Shown piece by piece: positions 25,333-36,131 of a stretch of DNA of 36,420 nucleotides (position 1 is its first letter; every line of letters starts with the position of its first letter). The notes beneath the pieces are model-generated. The model saw only the letters and a list, made by a program, of their open reading frames with translations. It did no database searches and was not told the origin of the DNA. The stretch covers positions 27,150 through 63,569 of the forward strand of contig PAAN01000025.1 in assembly GCA_002699365.1 (NCBI GenBank), given 5' to 3'. A program made the translations under genes and the position numbers. Origin of the DNA: Coraliomargarita sp. (GTDB taxonomy: Bacteria; Verrucomicrobiota; Verrucomicrobiia; Opitutales; Coraliomargaritaceae).

Positions 25333-27879
25333 ATGGCGCGACGTTTCACAAAAAAATCTACCCGAACAAAAACCTCCAACCGGCAAGTTGCTCCGGCACA
25401 CCCAGTGTGGGCACTCGTTCTTTTTACCCTAGCTGTTTTAGCTCTGGTAGCTATCGGCGACTTTGACGTTAGTCAATCGACCTACAAGACGACTAATGCG
25501 GTCCCGGGTGATAACTTGGTAGGAGTCTTTGGTGCTAATTTTTCTTTCGTTTCTTTTCTTTATATTGGAGTCGCCACCTGGCTCTTGCCGGTCTACTTGA
25601 TGTGGTTTGGTGTACGGTTACTTCTGCAGCAGGCTCTAAAAAAGCGTACCGCGACAGCTCTAATGTCGGTGCTATCAATTGTATGCGCCTCTGGTTTGCT
25701 TGCAATGTTGGAGCTTCTTGGATTCGCAAGCGCGGAGAGTAGTATTTTCAAAGATCAATTATACGACCGTGGCTTTGGCGGGCTTATTGGCTATCTTTTA
25801 ACTGGTCCCTTTTTGCAGTCTTATATAGGAAACTTTGGTACAGTAATGGTCCTACTTATGGGCTTAATTATAGGGTCATTGATTACTTTTACTGACAATG
25901 TCGGGCACTTCTTGGAGTATTTATATAGCGCGAACCGTGCTTTATTTGTAAAGATACGAGAGTACTTCGAGTCGCTGAAGCAAGCGTGGGCGGGAAAAGC
26001 CAAATTAAGGCGCGAGTCGAAGTTAGAAAAGTATCGTTTGCGTGAAGAGGCTAAAGCAGCGCTTGCAGTAGAAAAAAAAGAGGCTGCAGAGGCTAGGCTT
26101 AAGCCTGCTACGGCGGAGGAAAACACTTCGCTATTGGATGCTCCTTTATCGGTTAATTTAGAGCCGAGCGCTGAGCGTATTGAATCTGCTCCGGTCAAGC
26201 CGAAGAAGCCGGAAGCCGAACTAAAGCAGACGGTTTCTCACAGTGAGCCGGCAGAAGTGAAGAAGCCGAAATTTGACCCTTCAATGATCAAGGTGGTCTC
26301 TGAAGAAAAGACCGAAAAAGCTGTAGCCACTATACCAGAGCGCCGCGGTGATTATACTTTCCCGCCAATCAATCTACTGGCAGAAGCACCTAATACAGAC
26401 GACCGCTCGCCGCAAGATCACGCGGGTACTATGGAGGCATTGGTTCGTACGCTTGAGGAATTTGGCGTAAAGGTAAATCCCGGTGAAATTCATACCGGCC
26501 CAGTCATTACTAGATATGAAGTAACTCCAGCGGCAGGCGTGCGCGTTGAAAAAATTGTCAATCTTGATAAAAATATAGCTTTAGGTCTGAAGGCTGAATC
26601 AGTGCGTATTCTTGCCCCAGTGCCTGGCAAAGGGACAGTCGGTATTGAGGTTCCAAACCGGATCGCTCAAGCGGTCTGTATGCGTGATATTGTAGAGTCG
26701 AAATCATGGGCGGAAGCGAAGGCAGAAATTCCGATTGTACTCGGTAAGGATGTAACAGGTAAGCCAATGGTGACAGACTTAACCAAGATGCCGCACGTGC
26801 TAATTGCTGGTTCTACTGGTTCCGGTAAGACGGTATGTATAAACGCAATTATTGCATCTTTATTATATCACTCTGGCCCGGAAGATTTACGTTTCATCAT
26901 GGTGGACCCCAAGGTTGTCGAAATGCAAATGTACAATGCGCTGCCGCACATGCTAATTCCGGTAGTGACCGAACCGAAAAAAGTACCGGGGGCATTGAAA
27001 TGGTTACTTGCAGAGATGGAGCGGCGCTATCAAATTTTTGCTGCAGAAAATGTACGTAATATAGCAGGCTTTAACGCAAAGATTGCTAAAACCAAGGAAG
27101 AGAAAGAGAAAGCCGCGGCAATGGACGCCGAGATGACCGCGGAGGAGCGCGCCGCAGTCACTCAAGTGGAAGTTCCACGCGATGATGATGCCTTTGAAAT
27201 TCCACGTAAGAAGCTCCCATACATCGTCTGCGTTATTGATGAACTAGCAGACTTAATGATGGTTGCACCAGCTGATATTGAAACGGGGATCGCGCGCTTA
27301 GCGCAGTTAGCACGAGCCGCGGGCATACACCTAATTCTCGCAACGCAGCGTCCATCGGTAAATGTGATTACTGGAGTTATAAAAGCGAATTTACCGAGCC
27401 GCATTTCTTTTAAAGTAGCCTCTAAGGTGGACAGTCGGACGATTTTAGATGGTGGTGGTGCGGAGGCGTTGATTGGCAAGGGAGATATGCTCTTCATCCC
27501 GCCAGGAACATCTACCTTAGTGCGCGCACAAGGAGCCTTCGTTTCCGATGACGAGATCAATGGTATTGTCGAATACCTAAAAGAGCATAATGAGCCACCG
27601 GTCTTTGCTGAATCAGTGCAACAACAAATTGATGCTGGTGATGATGATAATGCTCCGACCGCAGGTACAGGAGAATCGGACGGTGATGAATTACTTCCAC
27701 AGGCAATTGATGTACTGCGCGCTACGAAGCGCGCATCGACTTCGATGCTGCAGCGACGTCTACGCATTGGTTATAATCGGGCGGCTCGGCTAATGGAAGA
27801 GCTTGAAGATCGCGGTATTGTTGGCCCAGAGAATGGCTCTAGTCCACGCGAAATACTAGTGGATTTAGATACTATGTAG
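25333..27879 (+). CDS. ftsK: DNA translocase FtsK
   Basis: Septum-anchored motor that moves chromosome ends through the closing septum. Four transmembrane helices occupy residues 25-188. A charged linker (205-345) with coiled-coil and KPKKPEAE-type repeats leads to the alpha/beta motor (about 345-755). Walker A is GSTGSGKT (493-500), Walker B is VIDELADLM (634-642), and ATQRPSVNVITG (670-681) is the typical FtsK/SpoIIIE block. The winged-helix gamma domain (785-845, ATKRASTSMLQRRLRIGYNRA) should read polarity sequences (KOPS/SRS). The 848-residue length is in the normal short-linker range. It is divergent from grpE and ends 7 bases from the dinB-like stop. Confidence 0.96.
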   Translation: MARRFTKKSTRTKTSNRQVAPAHPVWALVLFTLAVLALVAIGDFDVSQSTYKTTNAVPGDNLVGVFGANFSFVSFLYIGVATWLLPVYLMWFGVRLLLQQALKKRTATALMSVLSIVCASGLLAMLELLGFASAESSIFKDQLYDRGFGGLIGYLLTGPFLQSYIGNFGTVMVLLMGLIIGSLITFTDNVGHFLEYLYSANRALFVKIREYFESLKQAWAGKAKLRRESKLEKYRLREEAKAALAVEKKEAAEARLKPATAEENTSLLDAPLSVNLEPSAERIESAPVKPKKPEAELKQTVSHSEPAEVKKPKFDPSMIKVVSEEKTEKAVATIPERRGDYTFPPINLLAEAPNTDDRSPQDHAGTMEALVRTLEEFGVKVNPGEIHTGPVITRYEVTPAAGVRVEKIVNLDKNIALGLKAESVRILAPVPGKGTVGIEVPNRIAQAVCMRDIVESKSWAEAKAEIPIVLGKDVTGKPMVTDLTKMPHVLIAGSTGSGKTVCINAIIASLLYHSGPEDLRFIMVDPKVVEMQMYNALPHMLIPVVTEPKKVPGALKWLLAEMERRYQIFAAENVRNIAGFNAKIAKTKEEKEKAAAMDAEMTAEERAAVTQVEVPRDDDAFEIPRKKLPYIVCVIDELADLMMVAPADIETGIARLAQLARAAGIHLILATQRPSVNVITGVIKANLPSRISFKVASKVDSRTILDGGGAEALIGKGDMLFIPPGTSTLVRAQGAFVSDDEINGIVEYLKEHNEPPVFAESVQQQIDAGDDDNAPTAGTGESDGDELLPQAIDVLRATKRASTSMLQRRLRIGYNRAARLMEELEDRGIVGPENGSSPREILVDLDTM

Positions 27880-27886
27880 CAGCGCT

Positions 27887-29125
27887 TTAATCGCCTTCGA
27901 GCGCTAGGTCTGGAATGTGATTAAATGCGATGCGTAGTGGTGCGGCCTGAGTGCAGCGCTGCGCCTCCATCGCATTTGCATAGTAAAGTGTGCGGCCGCC
28001 GAAGCGCTGATTGACCTGGTCCATGGTCTTCTGTAACTGCACTCTACGTCGCTGCGTAGGCGCTTCAAATAGTGAGGGCGTATGCGATGCAAGTGATTCG
28101 AGCTGCGCGAGAGTAATGGAGACTTTAGTAGGATTCGGGACATTCTTAGGATGGTTACTCCATGCAGAATGGAGCAACTCACTTAGTGTAACGCTGTCTT
28201 GGGTAGGAAAGCAGGCAGCTTGCGTCGACCAGCGGATTTCAAAACCGAACTTAACGTGCACTTCTAAATAGCCAGTAAAGTAACCCATCGCTCGCAGCCT
28301 ACGGCAGGCTTTTTGTAGCATCCTGTGCAGGGTCGCGTGCGCCCCATGCACAGTGCGTAGGCGAGGAGGCAGTACATGAGAATGTCCAATGGTGCGGCGC
28401 TGCGTAGCTACCGCAGGAAAGTCTACTCCGCGTAGGGCGAACCACATCCGATCGCCTTCGACCGAGCCCCAAATGCGGTGCAACTTGCGCCTGCTTGCTT
28501 GGCACAGCGCTTGCATTGTAGTAATCCGCGCAGTTTGTAAGCGTCGAAGCATGCCCGCGCCGATGCCAGTGATAGAAGTCAGTTCGAAGGGGTAAAGCTT
28601 TTCTGGTATTTCGTGAAAATCGAGAGTGGTCAGCCCGTCGGGCTTTTCTAGCTTACTAGCTAACTTGGCAAGAAAGCGATTGGGGGCGAGACCAATAGAG
28701 GCGCGAACATAAGGGCCGATCTCTGCAGCAAGGGCCGCTTTGATCGAATGTGCCTTTTGTGTAGCGATGGCAAGTGGTTGCCAGTGCGGCGGCAGTTTTC
28801 CATACATTTCATCAATCGAGAGGACCGCTTCGATATAAATAATTTTATGGATGAGCGCTTTGATCTTGTTGTGTAGCTTGATATAGCGCGCGTGGTTTGC
28901 TTCGACAAAAACAATTCCAGGGCATAAGTAGCGCGCCTCGCGCACCGCAGTCCCAGTTTTTACTCCAAACGCCTTCGCCTCGTAGCTAGCAGCAATGCAG
29001 CTCGTCGTATCTACACCAATAGAGGGGACAACTCCGACAGGGCGCCCGCGCAATTGCGGCTGGCGTTGCTGTTCCACCGACGCATAAAAACTGTCAAAAT
29101 CAATAAATAAATAGCGCAGAGCCAT
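27887..29125 (-). CDS. Y-family (DinB/UmuC-type) translesion DNA polymerase
   Basis: An error-prone lesion-bypass polymerase of 412 residues. Palm residues are Asp9 in FIDFDSFYAS and Asp105-Glu106 in LSIDEMYG, the three metal ligands. Tyr14 is the probable steric gate, as in UmuC rather than Pol IV. ASIGLAPNRFLAKLASKLEKPDG and LTSITGIGAGMLRRL (helix-hairpin-helix) are family landmarks. The little finger and C-terminal part (RRRVQLQKTMDQVNQRFGG, then APLRIAFNHIPDL) resemble UmuC/ImpB-like proteins, so it need not be DinB itself. No umuD or lexA is nearby. Its DNA is visibly richer in G+C than ftsK and dnaN. It lies tail-to-tail with ftsK and divergent from the MFS gene across 56 bases. Confidence 0.9.
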   Translation of the reverse strand: MALRYLFIDFDSFYASVEQQRQPQLRGRPVGVVPSIGVDTTSCIAASYEAKAFGVKTGTAVREARYLCPGIVFVEANHARYIKLHNKIKALIHKIIYIEAVLSIDEMYGKLPPHWQPLAIATQKAHSIKAALAAEIGPYVRASIGLAPNRFLAKLASKLEKPDGLTTLDFHEIPEKLYPFELTSITGIGAGMLRRLQTARITTMQALCQASRRKLHRIWGSVEGDRMWFALRGVDFPAVATQRRTIGHSHVLPPRLRTVHGAHATLHRMLQKACRRLRAMGYFTGYLEVHVKFGFEIRWSTQAACFPTQDSVTLSELLHSAWSNHPKNVPNPTKVSITLAQLESLASHTPSLFEAPTQRRRVQLQKTMDQVNQRFGGRTLYYANAMEAQRCTQAAPLRIAFNHIPDLALEGD

Positions 29126-29181
29126 AACAGGTATAAGAAGGGTGATATAGGTATAAATATGTTCACTATTGCAAAGGTAAA

Positions 29182-30435
29182 ATGTTTCGATCCTTGCTTT
29201 TGTTCATCGGCGCTTTAACTAGCGGCAATATGCAAAGTGAAAAAGTTAAACGTCGTTACATGATGGGAGTCGTTATGTTTCTGATGTTCTTGCCTCCCGG
29301 CATGTGGTTACCATCACTGCCAAATATTTTGGCAACCTATGAGGCGCGCTGGGTATTGCCTTATTTTACCGCGCTCACTCCATTTATAGGAATCTTCTCA
29401 GCGCTGTTATTTGCTGCTTTATCGGATCGTAAATTCGATGCGGGGCGCTTGCTGGGAATTCTTGGAATAACTGGAGCAGGTTTTGTCTGGCTTTCTTTTA
29501 GTTCCTTAGAATGGGGGTGGCATCCAGGATGGTTTCTGTTCTTCCAAAGTTGTAGTATGTTAATTTCAGCCCCAATGATTCCGCTGATAACCAAAATTAA
29601 ATTAGCGAATCTATCGAATCCGGCAAAGAGCTTTCCGCTGTATTCAATTTGCGGCACAGTGGGCTGGCTGTGTGGGAGTATTTTAGTGAGTTTTTTAGCG
29701 CTTGATTATTCTGCTAAAGCTGGCCAGTTAGCAGTCGCTTTCAGGGTGGGAATGAGTCTTTTGTGTTTCGCTTTACCGGCCACGCCCCCAAAAGACTTGG
29801 CGAGCCGTGGTTGGGCTGCTGTTTTAGGCTTACGTGCCTTCGGCTTACTTCGCGATGCAGAACTTCGACGCTTCTACCTTGCATCTGCCTTACTGGCAAT
29901 TCCAGGGGTTGCTCACTTTATGATCACGCCAACTTTACTTGCCGAGTTTGGTAGTGCATATCCGACTGCCCATATGTCTCTCGGTCAAGCCACTGAAGTG
30001 GCCGCGATGGTATTTCTAAGTCTTGTGGCCGGTCGTTTTCGTATGCGCTGGTTTCTAATCTGGGGCATGTCACTAGCTGTCTTGCGCTTCGGTCTATTTG
30101 CACTAGGCGCAGAGGTGGGGGCGCTGACGCTTCTTTTTGTTGGCGTTGCGTTGCACGGCCCAGTTTATACATTTATGACTGTGGCGGGCAGAATTTATCT
30201 GGATAAGCGAGTGCCCGAAGAGCTGCAGGGACAAGCGCAAGCTCTCTACAGCTTGATGGTATTTAGTGTCGCTGGAATTATTGGGGCCTTTGTCTGCGAA
30301 TGGCTTTATTTAAGCGAAGTGGAAGGTGCAAGTGGATGGTTAAGCTTTTGGCTGGTGCTCAGCTTTTTAGCGGCAGTGCCATTAGTTTATTTTACTGTAG
30401 GAATCTTACGGCAGGCTGCTGTAGAAGCCCGGTGA
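29182..30435 (+). CDS. MFS transporter, nucleoside:H+ symporter-like
   Basis: A 417-residue polytopic permease with about 12 hydrophobic helices. Motifs point to the nucleoside:H+ symporter (NupG/XapB) branch: FFQSCSMLISAPMIPLITKI in helix 4, YSICGTVGWLCGSILVSF in helix 5, and MSLGQATEVAAMVFLS in helix 8 (the GQxxE signature). The substrate is predicted to be nucleosides but could differ. The first about 25 residues (MFRSLLLFIGALTSGNMQSEKVKRR) may be over-long; M18 and M27 are alternative starts. AAAGG about 5 bases before the first ATG is the closest thing to a Shine-Dalgarno in the window and favours this start. It is flanked by divergent dinB-like and convergent mutS genes, so it is probably monocistronic. 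Confidence 0.85.
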   Translation: MFRSLLLFIGALTSGNMQSEKVKRRYMMGVVMFLMFLPPGMWLPSLPNILATYEARWVLPYFTALTPFIGIFSALLFAALSDRKFDAGRLLGILGITGAGFVWLSFSSLEWGWHPGWFLFFQSCSMLISAPMIPLITKIKLANLSNPAKSFPLYSICGTVGWLCGSILVSFLALDYSAKAGQLAVAFRVGMSLLCFALPATPPKDLASRGWAAVLGLRAFGLLRDAELRRFYLASALLAIPGVAHFMITPTLLAEFGSAYPTAHMSLGQATEVAAMVFLSLVAGRFRMRWFLIWGMSLAVLRFGLFALGAEVGALTLLFVGVALHGPVYTFMTVAGRIYLDKRVPEELQGQAQALYSLMVFSVAGIIGAFVCEWLYLSEVEGASGWLSFWLVLSFLAAVPLVYFTVGILRQAAVEAR

Positions 30436-30448
30436 AGCGAATACAGGC

Positions 30449-33016
<2,568 letters not shown>

Positions 33017-33132
33017 TGAATGAATAAACGACCGATAAAAGACAGTCTCTGCACGTAGATCAATACTGATGCGCACAGATTTTTAAAGAGGGCATTGAAT
33101 AAGCGGTAACTGTGTGCATCAATTGAAAACTT

Positions 33133-33909
33133 ATGGCTGTAAAGCTACACCACGTTTGTTTTGAAAATACCGGCGCACCCGTTATCGTTTTGTTGCACGG
33201 TCTGCTTGGGTCCAGTCGAAATTGGATGACGATTGCCAAGGAGCTGCACGCAGACTACGCTGTGCATCTTCTAGATATCCGCAACCATGGCCAGTCTCCG
33301 CATGCGGATTCTATGCGGTGGAGCGAACTAGTTGCGGACTTAAAAGCTTATTTAGTCGCAGAAAATATAGATCGTATGCACTTAGTTGGGCACAGCTTGG
33401 GTGGCAAAGTTGCGATGCGATTCGCTTGTGAATACCCAGATCTAGTGGATCGCTTAGTGATTGTAGATATCGCCGCGAAAGCGTACTCAGCGTATAATGA
33501 TGCTGAGTTTCGAGCCATGTTGTCGATTGACGTGGGCGAGCTGTCGAGTCGCAAGGAAGCAGAGGAGCTACTCGAGCCACTGGTGCCTGAATGGGCAATG
33601 CGCCAGTTTTTACTGACAAACCTTGTGCGCGACCAGCAAGCAGGGAGCTATCGCTGGCAAATCAATCTGCAGTCCTTGCATGCCAGCCTTCCTCATCTTA
33701 GGGAAGATCCATTGCTAGAAGAGCATCGCTTTGAGAATCCTGTGCTCCTGCTGCGCGGCGAAAAATCTAATTTTATTGAGGATACCGATACAGAAGCAAT
33801 GCAAAGCAAATTCCCCCGACTAGAAGAAGTGACGATTCCTGGGGCTGGTCATAACGTTCACGTGGATGATCGCCGAGCTTTCATGGCCGCCTTGCAGGGA
33901 TGGATGTAA
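33133..33909 (+). CDS. Alpha/beta-hydrolase (YbfF-like esterase)
   Basis: A 258-residue single-domain hydrolase. The oxyanion strand-loop is LLHGLLGSSRNW (20-31), followed by LDIRNHGQSPH. The nucleophile elbow is GHSLGGK with Ser88, and the catalytic His240 is in GAGHNVHVDD. An acid is expected near LRGEKSNFIED (about 210-222). The pattern HGLLGSSxNW...DxRNHGxSP is typical of YbfF/ABHD11-type esterases, which hydrolyse short acyl or palmitoyl esters in vitro. The physiological substrate is unknown. It reads divergently from mutS and is 69 bases ahead of the polyprenyl synthase on the same strand, so the two may be co-transcribed. Confidence 0.88.
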   Translation: MAVKLHHVCFENTGAPVIVLLHGLLGSSRNWMTIAKELHADYAVHLLDIRNHGQSPHADSMRWSELVADLKAYLVAENIDRMHLVGHSLGGKVAMRFACEYPDLVDRLVIVDIAAKAYSAYNDAEFRAMLSIDVGELSSRKEAEELLEPLVPEWAMRQFLLTNLVRDQQAGSYRWQINLQSLHASLPHLREDPLLEEHRFENPVLLLRGEKSNFIEDTDTEAMQSKFPRLEEVTIPGAGHNVHVDDRRAFMAALQGWM

Positions 33910-33978
33910 ATAAAGGCGCTCCAGGAAAAAGCGACGTATTATTTTGCACCTTTTGCTCTTCTAGGTTCTATTACTTGC

Positions 33979-35007
33979 ATGAGTACGATTGTAAATTCTG
34001 AAGCAAAAAAGGTAGCATCTGCTGGCTTTGCTGAGGTGTACGATCCGGTGAAGCCCTACTTAGAGGCGTTAGATTCGTTTTTGTTGGAGCAGGTAGCGAC
34101 TCTTGAGCCAGAGGTGCAGGAGCATGCGCACTATGTTTTAGGGCATAGTGGAAAGCGATTAAGGCCAATGTTAGTTGCATATAGTGGCTGGTCGGACGAG
34201 GGCATAGAGAACAATGCTGAAATGGTTCAATTAGGCGCTGTGATCGAATTAGTCCACTTAGCTACACTAGTGCATGACGATATCTTAGACGGTGCGGATA
34301 CGCGCCACCGCCAAGAGACTGCTTCTAAAAAATACGGTCCTGCTGCGGCAGTGCTTATAGGAGATGTACTATTTTCCCATGCACTTAAGCTGGCGGCTGA
34401 GTTTGATACCAATGCAGTGTGCCGATCAGTGGCACATGCGACAGCGCGCGTTTGCGCTGGCGAAATTGCGCAAACCTACCAGCGCGGTGAAGTGAATTAC
34501 AGTCGTGAATTTTACTACCGCGTCATTCAACTAAAGACGGCAGAGCTCTTCGAGGTCGCCTGCCAGTTAGGAGCTCAAATCTCTGGGCAACCGAGCGCTT
34601 TTTGTGCGGCAGCCGGCCAGTTTGGGCGTCATCTAGGGATGGCTTATCAAATGTTTGATGATCTTGTGGATTTATATGCGGAGGAATCAATGATTGGTAA
34701 GACCCTAGGAACCGATCTTAAGAAAGGTAAGTTTACGCTCCCCTTAATATTACTTTTAGAATCGTTACCAGTGGCGGAGAAAGAGTCTTTATTAACTCGC
34801 TATAAGCAGGGTGATACGAGTGTGGCAGCAGCCTTTAGTAAGCGCCTGCATGACTTCCCAATTTTTGAGACGGTTGTGGAGAGCTTTGAAGAGCAATTGT
34901 CGCAAGCGAGTCATGCGATTGGTGGGTTTAGCGATGTGGCTGCAACCGCTCGGTTGCAAACGATAGCGCAGTTAGTGCGAGCGCAATTAGCGCGAATCAA
35001 CAATTAA
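33979..35007 (+). CDS. Long-chain trans-polyprenyl diphosphate synthase
   Basis: Condenses IPP onto allylic diphosphates to make the side chain of quinones or a related long polyprenyl. In 342 residues it has GKRLRPM (58-64), the first aspartate-rich motif DDILD (100-104), the second motif DDLVD (227-231, lacking the GxxFQ entry but with YQMFDD), and GTDLKKGKFTLP (244-255). The residues 4-5 positions before the first motif are Ala95/Thr96, small as in octaprenyl synthase IspB, implying a long product (about C35-C45) rather than C15. ispH at the other end of the window supplies the IPP/DMAPP precursors. It converges on the DUF5069-like gene with only 8 bases between the stops. Confidence 0.92.
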   Translation: MSTIVNSEAKKVASAGFAEVYDPVKPYLEALDSFLLEQVATLEPEVQEHAHYVLGHSGKRLRPMLVAYSGWSDEGIENNAEMVQLGAVIELVHLATLVHDDILDGADTRHRQETASKKYGPAAAVLIGDVLFSHALKLAAEFDTNAVCRSVAHATARVCAGEIAQTYQRGEVNYSREFYYRVIQLKTAELFEVACQLGAQISGQPSAFCAAAGQFGRHLGMAYQMFDDLVDLYAEESMIGKTLGTDLKKGKFTLPLILLLESLPVAEKESLLTRYKQGDTSVAAAFSKRLHDFPIFETVVESFEEQLSQASHAIGGFSDVAATARLQTIAQLVRAQLARINN

Positions 35008-35015
35008 CTATCCTG

Positions 35016-35525
35016 CTATCGATTGGACTCTTCCCAGCGCTTTCTTTCTTCGTCACTAAAACCAGGGATACGACCTTCATCAAAGTCGATCATATCCATG
35101 ACGGATTGAATCTGCCCGATCTTTTCAGGCGTACCCATATTAGTTAAGGACTCTGCTAGAAATTCGCGTCCTGCTTCGGTTTGGCCTTTGTGCACGACTT
35201 CGCGGTTCCATTCGGCTACTTTAAGATCCTCTGGAAAGCACTCCGCAAGCAAGCGGTCTAACTCTTTAGCATCCCCGCCAGCAGTGCGCACTGCATCGAC
35301 CACTTGCGCGGGATCTATCTCCAGGTGCATGCACAAGAATCGATCAAATCCACGGCAGAAGTTTTTCTGGTACGACTTCGGCAGCTCTTCATTTAGGTGC
35401 TTTTTACACTTAGCGACAAAGCGCGGTAAATGTAGTAAGCCGCATGGGTGTGGCTCGTAAGGGGAGGGCAGGTCAAAGCAGATTTCTCCTGTGGGTCCAA
35501 GTGATGCGTCAGTCATAAGATCCAT
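35016..35525 (-). CDS. DUF5069-like protein of unknown function
   Basis: A 169-residue soluble protein. The layout LSPYE-type start (FDLPSPYEPHPCGLLHLPRFVAKCKKHL), a central GFDRFLCMHLEIDP, and a later WNREVVHKGQTEAGREF recalls DUF5069 proteins, which are common in Verrucomicrobiota and Planctomycetota and have no established function. No catalytic motif is obvious. Three cysteines (near residues 17, 38 and 58) and 65 are scattered. The ATG at 35525 is followed by another at codon 4 (MDLM). Its neighbours are a convergent polyprenyl synthase and a divergent MerC-like gene, with no functional hint. The family assignment is from memory of the motif pattern. Confidence 0.65.
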   Translation of the reverse strand: MDLMTDASLGPTGEICFDLPSPYEPHPCGLLHLPRFVAKCKKHLNEELPKSYQKNFCRGFDRFLCMHLEIDPAQVVDAVRTAGGDAKELDRLLAECFPEDLKVAEWNREVVHKGQTEAGREFLAESLTNMGTPEKIGQIQSVMDMIDFDEGRIPGFSDEERKRWEESNR

Positions 35526-35596
35526 TAGAAAAGCTTTCGTTTTTGCTACGTAAAGACAATAGATCCGCGAAATCCCCTTAATTCATGGTTGCTTTT

Positions 35597-35617
35597 TAAT
35601 GAAACTGACTTTCGTTA
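35597..35617. promoter_or_regulatory. Imperfect palindrome upstream of the MerC-like gene, candidate operator
   Basis: TAATGAAA (35597-35604), CTGAC, TTTCGTTA (35610-35617): the arms match at 7 of 8 positions. It ends 10 bases before the preferred ATG. A Fur-family regulator gene lies convergently just downstream of the MerC-like gene, which makes a metal-responsive operator plausible, although the sequence does not match a standard Fur or Zur box. Confidence 0.35.
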
Positions 35618-35627
35618 TTACCCAATT

Positions 35628-36116
35628 ATGAGTTGTACAGACACAGAGTGTCATCCTTCCGGTGGATGGATCGACAAGTTTGCCATTAGTTTGGCAATGT
35701 TATGTGCCGTGCACTGTTTGCTCATGCCTGTAGTCATTCTACTGCTTCCTATTATAGCTACGTCTTTTTTTGTGCATCAAGATTTTCACTTATGGATGCT
35801 TTTCCTCGTAATACCGACGACAAGTTTGACAATATTTTTAGGTTGCCGCAGGCATAAAGATAAGTGGGTGTTCGCTCTAAGCGCTATAGGACTTTGTTTT
35901 CTGTTATTTGTCGTTTTTTATGAACGGATGGTTGTACCAGGGACCTTACCAGAGTCAGCTGCAACGGATGCTTGCTTGCACTGCTTGCAAAATTTAAGTG
36001 AAGACGGTTTTTCAATTAGCTCAGTGGCATGGCTTAACTCGATAGGTGGGCTCTTTCTAGCTAGCGGACACTTGCGCAACTTTTTATTGTGCCGGAAGTC
36101 ACAGTGTGCGCAGTAG
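35628..36116 (+). CDS. MerC-domain membrane protein
   Basis: A small integral membrane protein (162 residues from this ATG) with four hydrophobic helices. The MerC-family core is present: DKFAISLAMLCAVHCLLMPVV with the CAVHC pair of cysteines in helix 1, HQDFHLWMLFLVIP, GCRRHK, and the closing LNSIGGLFLASGHLRN. Classical MerC imports mercuric ions; most chromosomal relatives lie next to zinc or iron regulators and are suspected to move or sense other metals. An N-terminal SCTDTECH and a C-terminal CRKSQC could add metal ligands, as could DACLHCLQ near residue 115. A TTG 39 bases upstream is a possible but less likely start. The adjacent convergent Fur-family gene (15 bases) supports a metal role, probably zinc (inference). 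Confidence 0.8.
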   Translation: MSCTDTECHPSGGWIDKFAISLAMLCAVHCLLMPVVILLLPIIATSFFVHQDFHLWMLFLVIPTTSLTIFLGCRRHKDKWVFALSAIGLCFLLFVVFYERMVVPGTLPESAATDACLHCLQNLSEDGFSISSVAWLNSIGGLFLASGHLRNFLLCRKSQCAQ

Positions 36117-36131
36117 AACTGTAACCGTGCG

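Noticed and set aside
27162..27767. 201-codon minus-strand open frame inside ftsK
   Set aside because: Antisense to the conserved FtsK motor and gamma domain; serine/alanine-rich shadow composition.
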